From Paragemmobacter amnigenus (GTDB lineage Bacteria; Pseudomonadota; Alphaproteobacteria; Rhodobacterales; Rhodobacteraceae), in assembly GCF_009908265.2 (NCBI RefSeq), contig NZ_JAAATX020000013.1, forward strand, positions 1 through 64,000: DNA of 64,000 nt, written 5' to 3'. This document shows, piece by piece, positions 9,144 through 17,823 of the stretch; position 1 is the first letter of the stretch; each line of letters begins with the position of its first letter. The notes under the pieces are model-generated. The model searched no databases. It worked only from the letters and a program-made list of their open reading frames with translations, and was not told where the DNA came from. The position numbers were made by a program, and so were the translations under genes.

Positions 9144-9237
9144 GCTGTCCTCCCTTCGGACGGGTGCGAGGATGCACGGGCAGGCAGGCCCGCGCAAGGG
9201 CGGGCGGGGGAGGAGGTGCTGTTTTTTGACCTTTTGG

Positions 9238-9630
9238 TCAGGTATCGCGGCGGGGCAGGGACGGTTCTGCCGGTTCCGGCTGGTGGTCGAAGGTGGCCCA
9301 GTCGCGCGCAGTGCCGGTTTCGGGCAGGTCCAGTTCGGCCCGCCGCAGGTGCAGGTGAAGTTTGGACAGGTAATTCGCGCTGATCGGGGCGGTGACGAAG
9401 ATGAAGATCATCACCAGGAGTTCCTGCCAGGAAAAGCCCGTGCCCGTGCCCAGCCCGTGCAGCATCGACACCAGCAGCGCCGCGCCGAGGCCGACGGTGG
9501 AGGCCTTGGTCGGCGCGTGCAGGCGCTGCATCCCCTCGCGCAGGCGGATGAGGCCGTAGCTGCCGATCAGGCCGAAGCCGCCCGCGATCACGAGCAGGGC
9601 GGCAAGCAGGAGGTCAAGCGCGTCCGTCAT
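9238..9630 (-). CDS. mrpG: Monovalent cation/H+ antiporter subunit G
   Basis: 130-residue small membrane subunit of the Mrp/Pha/Mnh hetero-oligomeric antiporter. Three hydrophobic segments are visible, with the family stretch GLIRLREGMQRLHAPTKAST near residues 26-45. The C-terminal tail is hydrophilic and rich in Pro, Arg and Asp. It is the last gene of the operon and its ATG overlaps the stop of the F subunit by 4 bp. Function is inferred from family and operon context; small subunits are needed for assembly rather than transport by themselves. Confidence 0.92.
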   Translation of the reverse strand: MTDALDLLLAALLVIAGGFGLIGSYGLIRLREGMQRLHAPTKASTVGLGAALLVSMLHGLGTGTGFSWQELLVMIFIFVTAPISANYLSKLHLHLRRAELDLPETGTARDWATFDHQPEPAEPSLPRRDT

Positions 9631-9896
9631 TCGATCACGCTGCCCCTGAGCTGGAATTTGCAGAAGGCGACCGTGCCGACGAAGCCCGTCATGGCGAAGA
9701 GCATGGCGGCCTCGAAGTTGATGCCGGTGCCGGTGGCGATGCCGTAAAGGACGATCAGCGCGATGGTATTCACCACCATCGTATCCAGCGCAAGGATGCG
9801 GTCCGCCATGGCAGGGCCGCGCGCCAGCCGCCAGAGGTTGAGCAGAAGCCCCGCGCCGAAGCAGGCGAAGGCGAAGCCGAGGGCATAGGGGATCAT
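9627..9896 (-). CDS. mrpF: Monovalent cation/H+ antiporter subunit F
   Basis: 89-residue, three-helix membrane protein of the MrpF/PhaF/MnhF family. The loop RLARGPAMADRILALDTMVVN near residues 24-43 is the family signature. It overlaps subunit E and subunit G by 4 bp each, so all three are translationally coupled. In other bacteria this subunit is required for the assembled complex and can affect bile-salt or cation efflux; nothing here distinguishes Na+ from K+ as the substrate. Confidence 0.92.
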   Translation of the reverse strand: MIPYALGFAFACFGAGLLLNLWRLARGPAMADRILALDTMVVNTIALIVLYGIATGTGINFEAAMLFAMTGFVGTVAFCKFQLRGSVIE

Positions 9897-10384
9897 CCGA
9901 AAATCCTTTTCAGCCGTGTTTCGTAGCGGGACTTGATGTCGTCCCTGATCGCGTCGGGGTCGGGGGCGTGCAGCGAATGGATCAGCAGCACGCGACCATC
10001 GGCGGACATGTCGGCGGTCACGGTGCCGGGGGTCATGGTGATGGTGCCTGCAAGGACGGCGATCGCCTCGGGCGTGGCAAGGTCGACGGGCACGCGGATG
10101 AAGGCCGAGCGGATGCGGTCGGGCGGCATGAAAAGGACGATGCGCGCGACCTGGATATTGGCGAGGATCACGTCCCAGACCACGAGAGCCACATAGGCGA
10201 GCAGGGCCGGAAGGTTCCGCACGCGGGGGGCGCCGGGCCAGTAGGGCGCGGTGAAGAGCGGGATGAGGGTGGCAAGGATCGCCGCCATCACGAGCGAGCC
10301 GAGCTTCCAGTCATTGACCAGAAGGAACCATGTGACGATCAGGAAAAGCGACAGCACGGGATGGGGGAAGAGGCGGCGGAGCAT
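9893..10384 (-). CDS. mrpE: Monovalent cation/H+ antiporter subunit E
   Basis: 163-residue membrane subunit. Hydrophobic segments fill the first 80 residues (FPHPVLSLFLIVTWFLLVND, then a second pair), followed by a soluble tail containing GTITMTPGTVTADMS near 114-128, a family signature, and a final basic segment. It starts 2 bp after the stop of subunit D and overlaps subunit F by 4 bp. Role: assembly and stability of the Mrp complex in the inner membrane. Confidence 0.92.
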   Translation of the reverse strand: MLRRLFPHPVLSLFLIVTWFLLVNDWKLGSLVMAAILATLIPLFTAPYWPGAPRVRNLPALLAYVALVVWDVILANIQVARIVLFMPPDRIRSAFIRVPVDLATPEAIAVLAGTITMTPGTVTADMSADGRVLLIHSLHAPDPDAIRDDIKSRYETRLKRIFG

Positions 10385-10386
10385 GG

Positions 10387-11892
10387 TCAGTTCCCCCCGT
10401 CAAGCCGGTTCGCCGCGATATAGGCATCGGGCGTATGGAGCGATGCGGCCGTGTCTGCGAGCCAGCCTGTCACGGGGCCTGCGAAGGCGGTCAGGGCCAC
10501 GAGCGCGGCGATCAGCGCCGCCGTTGCGGCAAAACTGGCGGGGCGCGGCGCGGGATGGGGTGTGGCCGGGCTGCCTGTTGCCGCGGATTTCCAGAAGAGC
10601 GTGGAGCCCGCCCGCGCGAAGCCGAGGATCATGAGGAAGGAAGAGAGGAGGATCACGCTCCAGACCAGCGGCGCATCGGCGCGCAGGGCGTCGAGGATCA
10701 GCAGCTTGCCGAGGAAACCCGACAGCGGCGGCATCCCCGCAAGCGCGATGGCCGTCACGAAGAAGAGGACGGCCAGCATCCCCTGCTGCGGCACGGGCGG
10801 CTGCGGCGTCAGCCTGCCATCGGCACGGCGGGCGGCCAGAAGGTCCGCGATGAGGAAGAGCGCCGCCGTGGCGAGGGTGGAGTGGATCAGGTAGTAGAGC
10901 GCCGCCCCCGTCGCCTGCGGGGTAAAGGAGGCCAGCGCGGCAAAGAGCGTGCCCATGGAGGCGATGCCCGCAAAGGCCGCCAGACGGGGCAGGGTGGTCG
11001 CCCCGAGCGTGCCTATGGCCCCGATGGCGAGCGTGGCCAGCGCCGCGGGCAGCATCAGATCGGCCAGCAGCGGGCCGATGGCAGGCGTGTCGGGCGGGAA
11101 GATCAGCGTCGTCGTCCGCAGGATCGCATAGGCACCGACCTTGGTCATGATGGCGAAGAGCGCGGCCACCGGACCGGGGGCGTTGGCATAGGTGCCCGGC
11201 AGCCAGAATTGCAGCGGCACGAGCGCGCCCTTGATGGCGAAGACCGACACCATGAGCACCGCCGCCACCCGGATGAGGGCTGCGTCGCCCTCGGGCAGGG
11301 CGGCGATCTTCTGCGCCAGATCGGCCATGTTGAGCGTGCCCGTCACCGCATAGACCGTCGCAAGGGCAAAGAGGAACAGGGTGGAGGCGATCAGATTGAA
11401 GGCGATGTATTGCACGCCCGCGCGCAGCCGGTCGCGCCCCGCCCCGTGGATCATCAGGCCGTAGGAGGCGATCAGCAGGACTTCGAAGAACACGAAGAGG
11501 TTGAAGGCGTCGGCAGTCAGGAACGCGCCGTTCAGACCCATGAGCTGGAACAGGAAAAGCGCGTGGAAATGGCGCCCGCGCGCGTCCCACCCCGTGGTCA
11601 CCGCATGGCCGAGAACCGCCAGCGCCAGCGTCGCGGTCAGCAACAGCATCAGGGCCGAGAGGCGGTCGAGCATCAGCACGATGCCGAAGGGCGCGGGCCA
11701 GTGGCCGAGGAAATAGGGCTCTGGCGGGTTATGGCCGGACGAGAGCAGCAGTGCGAGCGCGATGCCCCAGAGGGCCAGACTGCCCGCGCCGGAGACGAGC
11801 CTTTGGGCCATGAGGTTCCGGCGCGCGAGCAGCAGGATGAGCGGCGCGAGGATCGCGGGCAGGACGACGGGGGCGATGATCCAGTGCGACAT
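10387..11892 (-). CDS. mrpD: Monovalent cation/H+ antiporter subunit D
   Basis: 501-residue polytopic subunit homologous to NADH dehydrogenase ND2/NuoN-type proteins; one of the two proton-pumping subunits of the Mrp complex. Recognisable parts include LFVFFEVLLIASYGLMIHG (with the conserved membrane Glu near residue 137), VPLQFWLPGTYANAPGPVAA with the helix-breaking Pro/Lys region near 220-245, and GMPPLSGFLGK near 385. It begins where subunit C ends (1-bp overlap). The operon order A(B)-C-D-E-F-G is the standard group 2 Mrp arrangement. Confidence 0.95.
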   Translation of the reverse strand: MSHWIIAPVVLPAILAPLILLLARRNLMAQRLVSGAGSLALWGIALALLLSSGHNPPEPYFLGHWPAPFGIVLMLDRLSALMLLLTATLALAVLGHAVTTGWDARGRHFHALFLFQLMGLNGAFLTADAFNLFVFFEVLLIASYGLMIHGAGRDRLRAGVQYIAFNLIASTLFLFALATVYAVTGTLNMADLAQKIAALPEGDAALIRVAAVLMVSVFAIKGALVPLQFWLPGTYANAPGPVAALFAIMTKVGAYAILRTTTLIFPPDTPAIGPLLADLMLPAALATLAIGAIGTLGATTLPRLAAFAGIASMGTLFAALASFTPQATGAALYYLIHSTLATAALFLIADLLAARRADGRLTPQPPVPQQGMLAVLFFVTAIALAGMPPLSGFLGKLLILDALRADAPLVWSVILLSSFLMILGFARAGSTLFWKSAATGSPATPHPAPRPASFAATAALIAALVALTAFAGPVTGWLADTAASLHTPDAYIAANRLDGGN

Positions 11893-12230
11893 CAGGGGCG
11901 CTCCTCCGGGTCGTCCATGTCGATGCGGTCATGGCCCGATTCGAAATAGGCGCCCAGCGACATCAGCACGATGACGGCGGTCATGCCGAAGGAGATGACG
12001 ATGGCCGTCAGCACCAGCGCCTGCGGCAGCGGATCCGTATAGCCCGGCGCGTCCTTGGCGATGATGGCGGGCAGGCCCGCGACGAGGCGTCCCGAGGCGA
12101 AGATGAAGATGTTGACCGCATAGGACAGGAGCGTGAGTCCAAGGATCACGGGAAAGGTCCGCTGGCGCAGCATGAGGTAAAGACCTGCGGCGGTCAGCGT
12201 TCCGATGGTGGTGGCGATCAGGGCTTCCAT
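11892..12230 (-). CDS. mrpC: Monovalent cation/H+ antiporter subunit C
   Basis: 112-residue three-helix protein homologous to NuoK. Seen: a first helix with GLYLMLRQRTFPVILGLTLLS near residues 16-36, and PLPQALVLTAIVISFGMTA near 68-86, which is the diagnostic MnhC/PhaC segment with the 'DPLPQALVLTAIVI' core. It overlaps subunits A and D by one base on each side (TGATG junctions). The C-terminus is short and acidic. Confidence 0.94.
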   Translation of the reverse strand: MEALIATTIGTLTAAGLYLMLRQRTFPVILGLTLLSYAVNIFIFASGRLVAGLPAIIAKDAPGYTDPLPQALVLTAIVISFGMTAVIVLMSLGAYFESGHDRIDMDDPEERP

Positions 12231-15067
12231 CAGCGCGCCTCGTCCGGATCAATGGAATACGGGTCGTTGCTGGAGGTTTCGCCTGCACGGACGGCAAGGC
12301 GGCCCAGCGAGTTCAGCGCCAGCAGCACCGCGCCGAGGACGCAGAGGAAGACGCCGAGGTCGAAGATGGCGGCGGTGGCAAGCTCGAATTCCTCGAGCGG
12401 CCAGAGATGGACATAGGTGTAGGACGACGACAGGAAGGGTGCGCCGAAGAACCACGAGCCGACCCCTGCGGCAGAGGCGGTGAGCACGCCTGCCGCGATC
12501 AGGGCGTGATGGTCGATGCGCTGCCGTGCCTCGGTCCATGAGAGGCCGGAGGCCATGTATTGCATGACGAAGGCGATTGCGAAGACCAGACCCGCGACAA
12601 AGCCGCCGCCGGGCAGGTTGTGGCCGCGGAAATAGATGAAAACGCCGATCATCAGGGCCACGGGCAGCAGGAAGCGGGTGGCCATGACCATGAGCAGCGG
12701 GTGGCGGTCGCCCGCGCTGTCGGGGCGGGGCAGGGTTCCCGCGAGCCGCGACAGGGCGGGGGCCGAGCGCAGCAGCGCCTCGGCCAGGGCGAAGATGACG
12801 AGGGCGGCGATGCCCAGGACGATGATCTCGCCAAAGGTGTCGTAGCCGCGGAAGTCGACGATGATCGTGTTGACCGCATTGGTCCCGCCCGCGCCCGGTT
12901 TCGACTGGGCAAGGTGATAGGCCGAGATCGGGGGGAAGGCCGGTTCGCGCGTCATCACCGCATAGGCGAGCGCGCCGATGCCCGTTCCGGCGGCGGCGGC
13001 GACCAGCGCGTCGCGCATGCGCCGCAGGGGACTGCTCTCGCGCGGCGTCGTGCGGGGCAGGAAGTTCAGCGCGAGGAGCATGAGGATGACCGACACCACC
13101 TCGACCGTGATCTGGGTGAGGGCGAGGTCGGGCGCGGAGAGCCAGGCGAAGCCGAGCGAGATGATGAGGCCCATGATCCCGACAAGGATGAGGGCGAAGA
13201 GGCGGTTGCGGTGGGTCAGCACGAGGCCCGCCGTCGCGGCAAGGACAAGGGCCCAGGCGATGGCCACCACCGGCGGGACGGGCATGGCCATGCGGGTGCC
13301 CGCATCATGCGGGGCAGTGGCAAAAGCCCAGAGCGCGGCCGCGGCAATGGCCGTGGTGCCGATGGCCACGGCGCGGGTGAGCGAGCCGTCGTGCAGGGTG
13401 GCGGTGACGCGGCGCGACAGTCCCGCCATGGGTTCGACGATGGCGTCGAAGATCGCCTTCGCCTCGGGCTTGGGCCATGCGTCGTAGAGGGCGCGCAGGG
13501 GGCGGGCGGCGGACAGGATCGCGAAGCCCCCGCCGATGGCCGCAACCGACATCCAGAGCGCGGGCGAGGACAGGCCGTGCCAGTGCTTGATATGCACTTC
13601 GGCCGCGCTGCCGGTCGTCGCGCTGGCGGCGCTGTCGACCAGCCACGCGGCGATGGGCATGGGCGCAAGGCCGATCAGCACGACCAGAACGGCAAGGAAG
13701 GCGGGGGCGGCCCACATCCCGAAGGGCGGGTCATGCGGGGGGTGGGGATAGTCGTGGCGCTGCGGGCCGAGGAAGGCCGCGGACAGGAAGCGCAGGCTGT
13801 AGGCCACCGACCAGAGCGCGGCGATGGTGGCAAGGACAGGCAGCAGCCATGCGGGGCCGAGCGCGGTATGCGCGGCCTCTTCCAGCATCATCTCTTTGGA
13901 CAGGAAGCCGTTGAGCGGCGGGATGCCCGCCATGGACAGGGCCGCGACAAAGGCGAGGACGAAGGTCACCGGCATCAGGTGGCGCAGCCCGCCAAGGCGC
14001 GACAGGTCGCGCGTGCCGGTTTCGTGATCGACGATGCCGGCCGTCATGAAGAGCGCGGCCTTGAAGGTGGCATGGTTCAGGATGTGGAACACCGCGACCG
14101 TCGCGGCCTTGGCCGTGCCCATGCCCAGAAGCATGGTGATCAGGCCGAGATGGCTGACGGTCGAGAAGGCCAGCAGCGCCTTGAGGTCGTCCTTGAAGAA
14201 GGCGATCTTGGCGCCGATCAGCATGGTGACGAGACCTGCCGTGGTGACGATCCAGAACCATTCCGGCGTCCCAGCCAGCACCGGCCAGAGGCGGGCCATC
14301 AGGAAGATCCCTGCCTTCACCATCGTGGCCGAATGCAGATAGGCCGAGACGGGGGTCGGGGCTGCCATCGCGTGGGGTAGCCAGAAATGGAAGGGAAACT
14401 GCGCCGATTTCGTGAAGCAGCCGAGCAGGATCAGGATCAGCGCGGGCAGGTAGAGCGGCGAGGCCTGGATCACCTCGCGCTGGGACAGGATGACCGACAG
14501 TTCGTAGCTTCCCGCGATATGGCCGAGCAGCAGCATCCCCGCGATCAGCGCCAGCCCGCCGCCGCCCGTGACGGCCAGCGCCATGCGCGCGCCCTGCCGT
14601 CCTTCGGGCAAGTGTTTCCAGAAGCCGATCAGCAGGAAGGAGGAGAGCGAGGTCAGTTCCCAGAAGATGAGCAGCAGCAGGATGTTGTCCGACAGCACGA
14701 TCCCCAGCATCGCGCCCTGAAACAGCATCAAATAGGTCAGGAACACGCCCATCGGATCGGATTTGGACAGGTAGAAGCGAGCATAGAGGATGATCAGCAG
14801 CCCGATGCCGAGGATCATCCCTGCAAAGAGCAGGCCCAGCCCGTCCAGACGGAAGCTGGCATTCAGGCCGAGGGCGGGCAACCAGTCGACGCTGTAGGTG
14901 ACGACCCCGCCGTCCAGCACGGCGGGGGCCTGCAGCGCCAGCAGCGCAAGGGCCAGCGCGGTGAAGGCGGCGGTCAGGGTCGCGCAGGCGCTGCGTCCGG
15001 CGCGGATGGCGACAGCGGGCATCAGCGCGCCGAGAAAGGGAAGGGCAGCGATCAACGCAAGGGTCAT
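12230..15067 (-). CDS. mrpA: Monovalent cation/H+ antiporter subunit A fused to subunit B
   Basis: 945-residue first subunit of the antiporter. Residues about 1-500 are the NuoL/ND5-like proton-translocating part (FWELTSLSSFLLIGFW near 134-149, FPFHFWLPHAMAAPTPVSAYLHS near 225, GIPPLNGFLSKEMMLEEA near 375). Residues about 500-780 are the MrpA extension with an NuoJ-like portion, and about 790-945 are a complete MnhB domain (RGHNLPGGGFVAGLVFAIAF near 815). A and B are thus one polypeptide, as in the rhizobial Pha systems. Such complexes give pH and Na+/K+ homeostasis. No strong ribosome site precedes the start; an AGGAA lies about 13 bases upstream. The 160 bp upstream contain no other gene. 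Confidence 0.94.
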   Translation of the reverse strand: MTLALIAALPFLGALMPAVAIRAGRSACATLTAAFTALALALLALQAPAVLDGGVVTYSVDWLPALGLNASFRLDGLGLLFAGMILGIGLLIILYARFYLSKSDPMGVFLTYLMLFQGAMLGIVLSDNILLLLIFWELTSLSSFLLIGFWKHLPEGRQGARMALAVTGGGGLALIAGMLLLGHIAGSYELSVILSQREVIQASPLYLPALILILLGCFTKSAQFPFHFWLPHAMAAPTPVSAYLHSATMVKAGIFLMARLWPVLAGTPEWFWIVTTAGLVTMLIGAKIAFFKDDLKALLAFSTVSHLGLITMLLGMGTAKAATVAVFHILNHATFKAALFMTAGIVDHETGTRDLSRLGGLRHLMPVTFVLAFVAALSMAGIPPLNGFLSKEMMLEEAAHTALGPAWLLPVLATIAALWSVAYSLRFLSAAFLGPQRHDYPHPPHDPPFGMWAAPAFLAVLVVLIGLAPMPIAAWLVDSAASATTGSAAEVHIKHWHGLSSPALWMSVAAIGGGFAILSAARPLRALYDAWPKPEAKAIFDAIVEPMAGLSRRVTATLHDGSLTRAVAIGTTAIAAAALWAFATAPHDAGTRMAMPVPPVVAIAWALVLAATAGLVLTHRNRLFALILVGIMGLIISLGFAWLSAPDLALTQITVEVVSVILMLLALNFLPRTTPRESSPLRRMRDALVAAAAGTGIGALAYAVMTREPAFPPISAYHLAQSKPGAGGTNAVNTIIVDFRGYDTFGEIIVLGIAALVIFALAEALLRSAPALSRLAGTLPRPDSAGDRHPLLMVMATRFLLPVALMIGVFIYFRGHNLPGGGFVAGLVFAIAFVMQYMASGLSWTEARQRIDHHALIAAGVLTASAAGVGSWFFGAPFLSSSYTYVHLWPLEEFELATAAIFDLGVFLCVLGAVLLALNSLGRLAVRAGETSSNDPYSIDPDEAR

Positions 15068-15227
15068 GGTTTCTTATTTTTCCTGTGCGTCTTTCCGCAT
15101 GGATGTCCGGTCCATTAATAGTCGGCTCGGGGCGCCAAAAGATTAGTCCCCCTCATTTGGGTGGAGGCTTGCCCCAGATCAAGCTTTTTCGGACCCGCCG
15201 GGGGCAGATCGGGCGCGGGCGGGGGCG

Positions 15228-16466
15228 TCAGGACAAGTTGTCGCGCAGCGCCTGCGGGGCGGCGGGGTCGATCAGATAGCGCTGGGCCAGCGGGATCGCG
15301 GCGGCCCCCAGCGCGCGCGCCTCGGCCCCGACGGTGCCTTCGCGGACATGTGGCGGTTCAACCCCCGACAGGTCCAGCTTCGACAGCGCGACCTCGGTCC
15401 GGCGGGTGATTTCCGACCGGATCGACACGGGCATCCAGCCGTCGATCATCACCGCCTCGAGTTCCACGAGGGCCGCGGCAGAGAGGGTGGCATAGGCCAG
15501 CCCCTCGGCCGCGTGTTGCAGCCAGCCGTCGAGGATCGGGTCGGGGATACGCCACTCGCTGTGCTGTTCCCACAGGTGGTCGGCGCTGTGGCCCGCGGCC
15601 TCGGCCAGTTCGGCAAGGCGGGACATGGAGGCCACGTCGAAGAGCCGTTGCAGCGTGCCGTCGGGGCCTGGGACGGGCATCGGGCCCACGCCGCCCGCAT
15701 TGCCGGTGCGGCCGGTGAAGAGCTGGCCGTTCAGCACGAGCCCGCCGCCGATGAAGGTGCCGAAGTAGAAATACAGGAAATCCTTGGGCTTTTCGCCCGT
15801 GCCGAAAACGAGTTCCGCGCCGCAGGCGGCGGTGGCGTCGTTCTGGACATGGACGGGCATCCCCGCCAGTGCCGAAATCTCGGCCGCGATGTCGCGGTCG
15901 CGCCATGCGTCCATTTCCGATTGCGGCGCGCCGATGTAGCGCACCCAGTTCCAGAGCTGGAAGGGCATGGCGATGCCCATGCCGCCCACGCGGTCGCGCA
16001 GCATGGCGGGCAGGGTCGCAAGGACGGCAGGCAGGGCTTCGGATACGAAGCCCACCACGGTGCCGGGGGTGGGGTAGCGGTAGACGCGGCGGCGGGTGGC
16101 GCGGACGCGGCCAAGGAAATCGACCAGCGTCAGGTCGGCGGACCTGCGACCGATCTTCAGCCCGAGGAAGAAGGCGCCTTCGGCGTCAAGAGACATGGGC
16201 ACCGAGGGTTGGCCGATGCGGCCGCGGATCGGCTCTCCCCTGAGAAGGAGTCCGTCCTGTTCGAGGCTTCGCATGATGACCGAAACGGTCTGCACGGACA
16301 GGCCCGTCATGCGCGCGATGTCGGATTTTGCCAGCGCGCCATGGCTGCGCAGGATCGAAAGGACCAGCCGTTCGTTATGGGCGCGCATGCCGGACTGGTT
16401 CGACCCCCGGAAGCCTGCGGCTTCGGGGGCGGTGCGATCCGGTATCGCCTCGGCCTGGGGTCTCAC
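15228..16466 (-). CDS. ROK family transcriptional regulator (FrcR-like)
   Basis: 412 residues: an N-terminal winged helix-turn-helix (about 27-85, with LVLSILRSHGALAKSDIARM and TGLSVQTVSVIMRSLEQDGL) followed by a ROK sugar-kinase-like domain (about 105-400) with VHVQNDATAACGAELVFG and the glycine-rich FGTFIGGGLVLNGQ. There is no intact kinase ATP motif (DxGxT), so it should be a sugar-responsive repressor or activator, not a kinase. It is divergent from the sugar ABC transporter genes, separated by 207 bp that include a TGAWTTA dyad; in rhizobia a ROK-type FrcR lies similarly next to frcBCA. The start may be further in (Met27), because the first 26 residues are unstructured. Confidence 0.88.
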   Translation of the reverse strand: MRPQAEAIPDRTAPEAAGFRGSNQSGMRAHNERLVLSILRSHGALAKSDIARMTGLSVQTVSVIMRSLEQDGLLLRGEPIRGRIGQPSVPMSLDAEGAFFLGLKIGRRSADLTLVDFLGRVRATRRRVYRYPTPGTVVGFVSEALPAVLATLPAMLRDRVGGMGIAMPFQLWNWVRYIGAPQSEMDAWRDRDIAAEISALAGMPVHVQNDATAACGAELVFGTGEKPKDFLYFYFGTFIGGGLVLNGQLFTGRTGNAGGVGPMPVPGPDGTLQRLFDVASMSRLAELAEAAGHSADHLWEQHSEWRIPDPILDGWLQHAAEGLAYATLSAAALVELEAVMIDGWMPVSIRSEITRRTEVALSKLDLSGVEPPHVREGTVGAEARALGAAAIPLAQRYLIDPAAPQALRDNLS

Positions 16467-16539
16467 ATCTCCTCCCGTCCGGGCGGTTCTGCCCGGTTTT
16501 GAGGCAAGGATGAGCGGGGAATCGGCAGGCTGTCAATAA

Positions 16540-16556
16540 TAATTCAGAGTGATTTA
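16540..16556. promoter_or_regulatory. Candidate operator: TAATTCA-GAG-TGATTTA dyad
   Basis: An imperfect inverted repeat (6 of 7 positions pair) with a 3-base centre, in an AT-rich patch of the frcR-frcB divergent region. A TTGACG follows at 16563-16568 and may be a -35 element for frcB; the -10 is not clear. The position fits an operator for the adjacent ROK protein, but binding is inference only. Confidence 0.4.
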
Positions 16557-16673
16557 ATTATCTTGACGGATGGGTGGGAATCGGTTTTCTTACCCGTCGT
16601 CGCATCGGGGCAAGGCCCTGCACGGCGTGTAACACAGGGGGGCTACCCCCGGATTTTCTTGGGAGGAAAATCG

Positions 16674-17696
16674 ATGAAATTCAAAGCGAAAGCCCTTGTG
16701 GGCGCGGCGACGCTTGCGCTGGTCTCGGCTGCTCCGGCGCTGGCGCAGGACGTTTCGGCCTGCCTGATCACCAAGACCGACACCAACCCCTTCTTCGTGA
16801 AGATGAAGGAAGGCGCCGAGGCCAAGGCGGCCGAGCTGGGCGTGACCCTGAAGTCCTATGCCGGCAAGGTCGACGGTGACCATGACAGCCAGGTTGCGGC
16901 CATCGAGGCCTGCATCGCGGACGGCGCCAAGGGCATCCTGATCGCCGCGTCGGACACCAAGGCGATCGTCGACTCGGTCAAGAAGGCGCAAGAGGCCGGC
17001 ATGGTTGTCATCGCGCTCGACACGCCCCTCGATCCGGCGGATGCCGCCGACGCGACCTTCGCGACGGACAACCTGGAAGCCGGCAAGCTGATCGGCGCAT
17101 GGGCCGCGGCGACGCTGGGTGCCGAGGCTGCCAATGCCAAGATCGGCTTCCTGAACCTGACGCCGTCGGAGCCGACCGTGGACGTCCTGCGCAACCAGGG
17201 CTTCATGATGGGCTTCGGGATCGACGTGAAGGACCCCAACGACATCGGCGACGAGGATGACGCGCGCATCGTCGGCCATGACATCACCAACGGGAACGAA
17301 GAAGGCGGCCGCAAGGCGATGGAGAACCTTCTGCAGATCAACCCCGACATCAACGTGATCCACACGATCAACGAGCCGGCCGCCGTGGGTGCCTATCAGG
17401 CGCTGAAGGCGATCGGCAAGGAGAACGACGTGCTGATCGTGTCGGTCGACGGCGGCTGCCCGGGCGTTGCCTCGGTCAAGGACGGCGTGATCGGTGCGAC
17501 CTCGCAGCAGTACCCGCTGATGATGGCGGCGCTGGGCGTCGAGGCCATCAAGAAGTGGGCCGACGAAGGCGTGAAGCCGGAGCCGACCCCGGGCAAGGCC
17601 TTCTTCGACACTGGCGTGGCGCTGATCACCGACAAGCCCGCCGAGGGCGTGCCGTCGATCGACACCACCAAGGGCACCGAGCTCTGCTGGGGCTGA
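16674..17696 (+). CDS. frcB: Sugar ABC transporter substrate-binding protein (FrcB-like)
   Basis: 340-residue periplasmic binding protein of the ribose/fructose (type I, CUT2) class. A signal peptide [23 protein letters not shown] is removed near residue 25. The mature part begins with the typical [21 protein letters not shown]; hinge and ligand segments include [40 protein letters not shown]-like [17 protein letters not shown] and VDGGCPGV. The start follows GGGAGG by 7 bases; the frame extends upstream without support. The downstream permease and ATPase form an Frc-type cassette. Fructose (with ribose/mannose) is the substrate in Sinorhizobium; here specificity is inferred from resemblance. 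Confidence 0.88.
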   Translation: MKFKAKALVGAATLALVSAAPALAQDVSACLITKTDTNPFFVKMKEGAEAKAAELGVTLKSYAGKVDGDHDSQVAAIEACIADGAKGILIAASDTKAIVDSVKKAQEAGMVVIALDTPLDPADAADATFATDNLEAGKLIGAWAAATLGAEAANAKIGFLNLTPSEPTVDVLRNQGFMMGFGIDVKDPNDIGDEDDARIVGHDITNGNEEGGRKAMENLLQINPDINVIHTINEPAAVGAYQALKAIGKENDVLIVSVDGGCPGVASVKDGVIGATSQQYPLMMAALGVEAIKKWADEGVKPEPTPGKAFFDTGVALITDKPAEGVPSIDTTKGTELCWG

Positions 17697-17711
17697 TCTG
17701 AAAAGACTTGC

Positions 17712-17732
17712 GCGGGGGGAGTGTCCCCCCGC
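17712..17732 (+). terminator. Hairpin between frcB and frcC (attenuator or 3' stabiliser)
   Basis: GCGGGGGGA pairs perfectly with TCCCCCCGC around a GTG loop, 15 bases after the frcB stop and without a T tract. Such stems commonly protect the binding-protein mRNA so that it is made in excess over the permease; this use is inferred. Confidence 0.6.
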
Positions 17733-17823
17733 ACCATCCCGGAAGGGAGAAAGCGGGGGCGGCTCTCGATCAGGGCCGCCCTTCGTCTAGGAAGCGCCCG
17801 GATCGCGGGCTGAAGGGGGACAT

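Noticed and set aside
9227-9240. TGACC-TTTT-GGTCA hairpin with T tract as a terminator
   Set aside because: Both neighbours (mrpG, deoC) are on the minus strand, where the tract is A rather than T, so it does not fit a terminator for either.
10435-15118. Large plus-strand frames opposite mrpD and mrpA
   Set aside because: Gly/Arg/Gln/His-rich shadow sequence without hydrophobic or domain pattern; the minus strand encodes the Mrp subunits.
15228-16466. ROK protein as a glucokinase or fructokinase
   Set aside because: It has a winged helix-turn-helix N-terminus and no intact ATP-binding motif, so it is read as a regulator.
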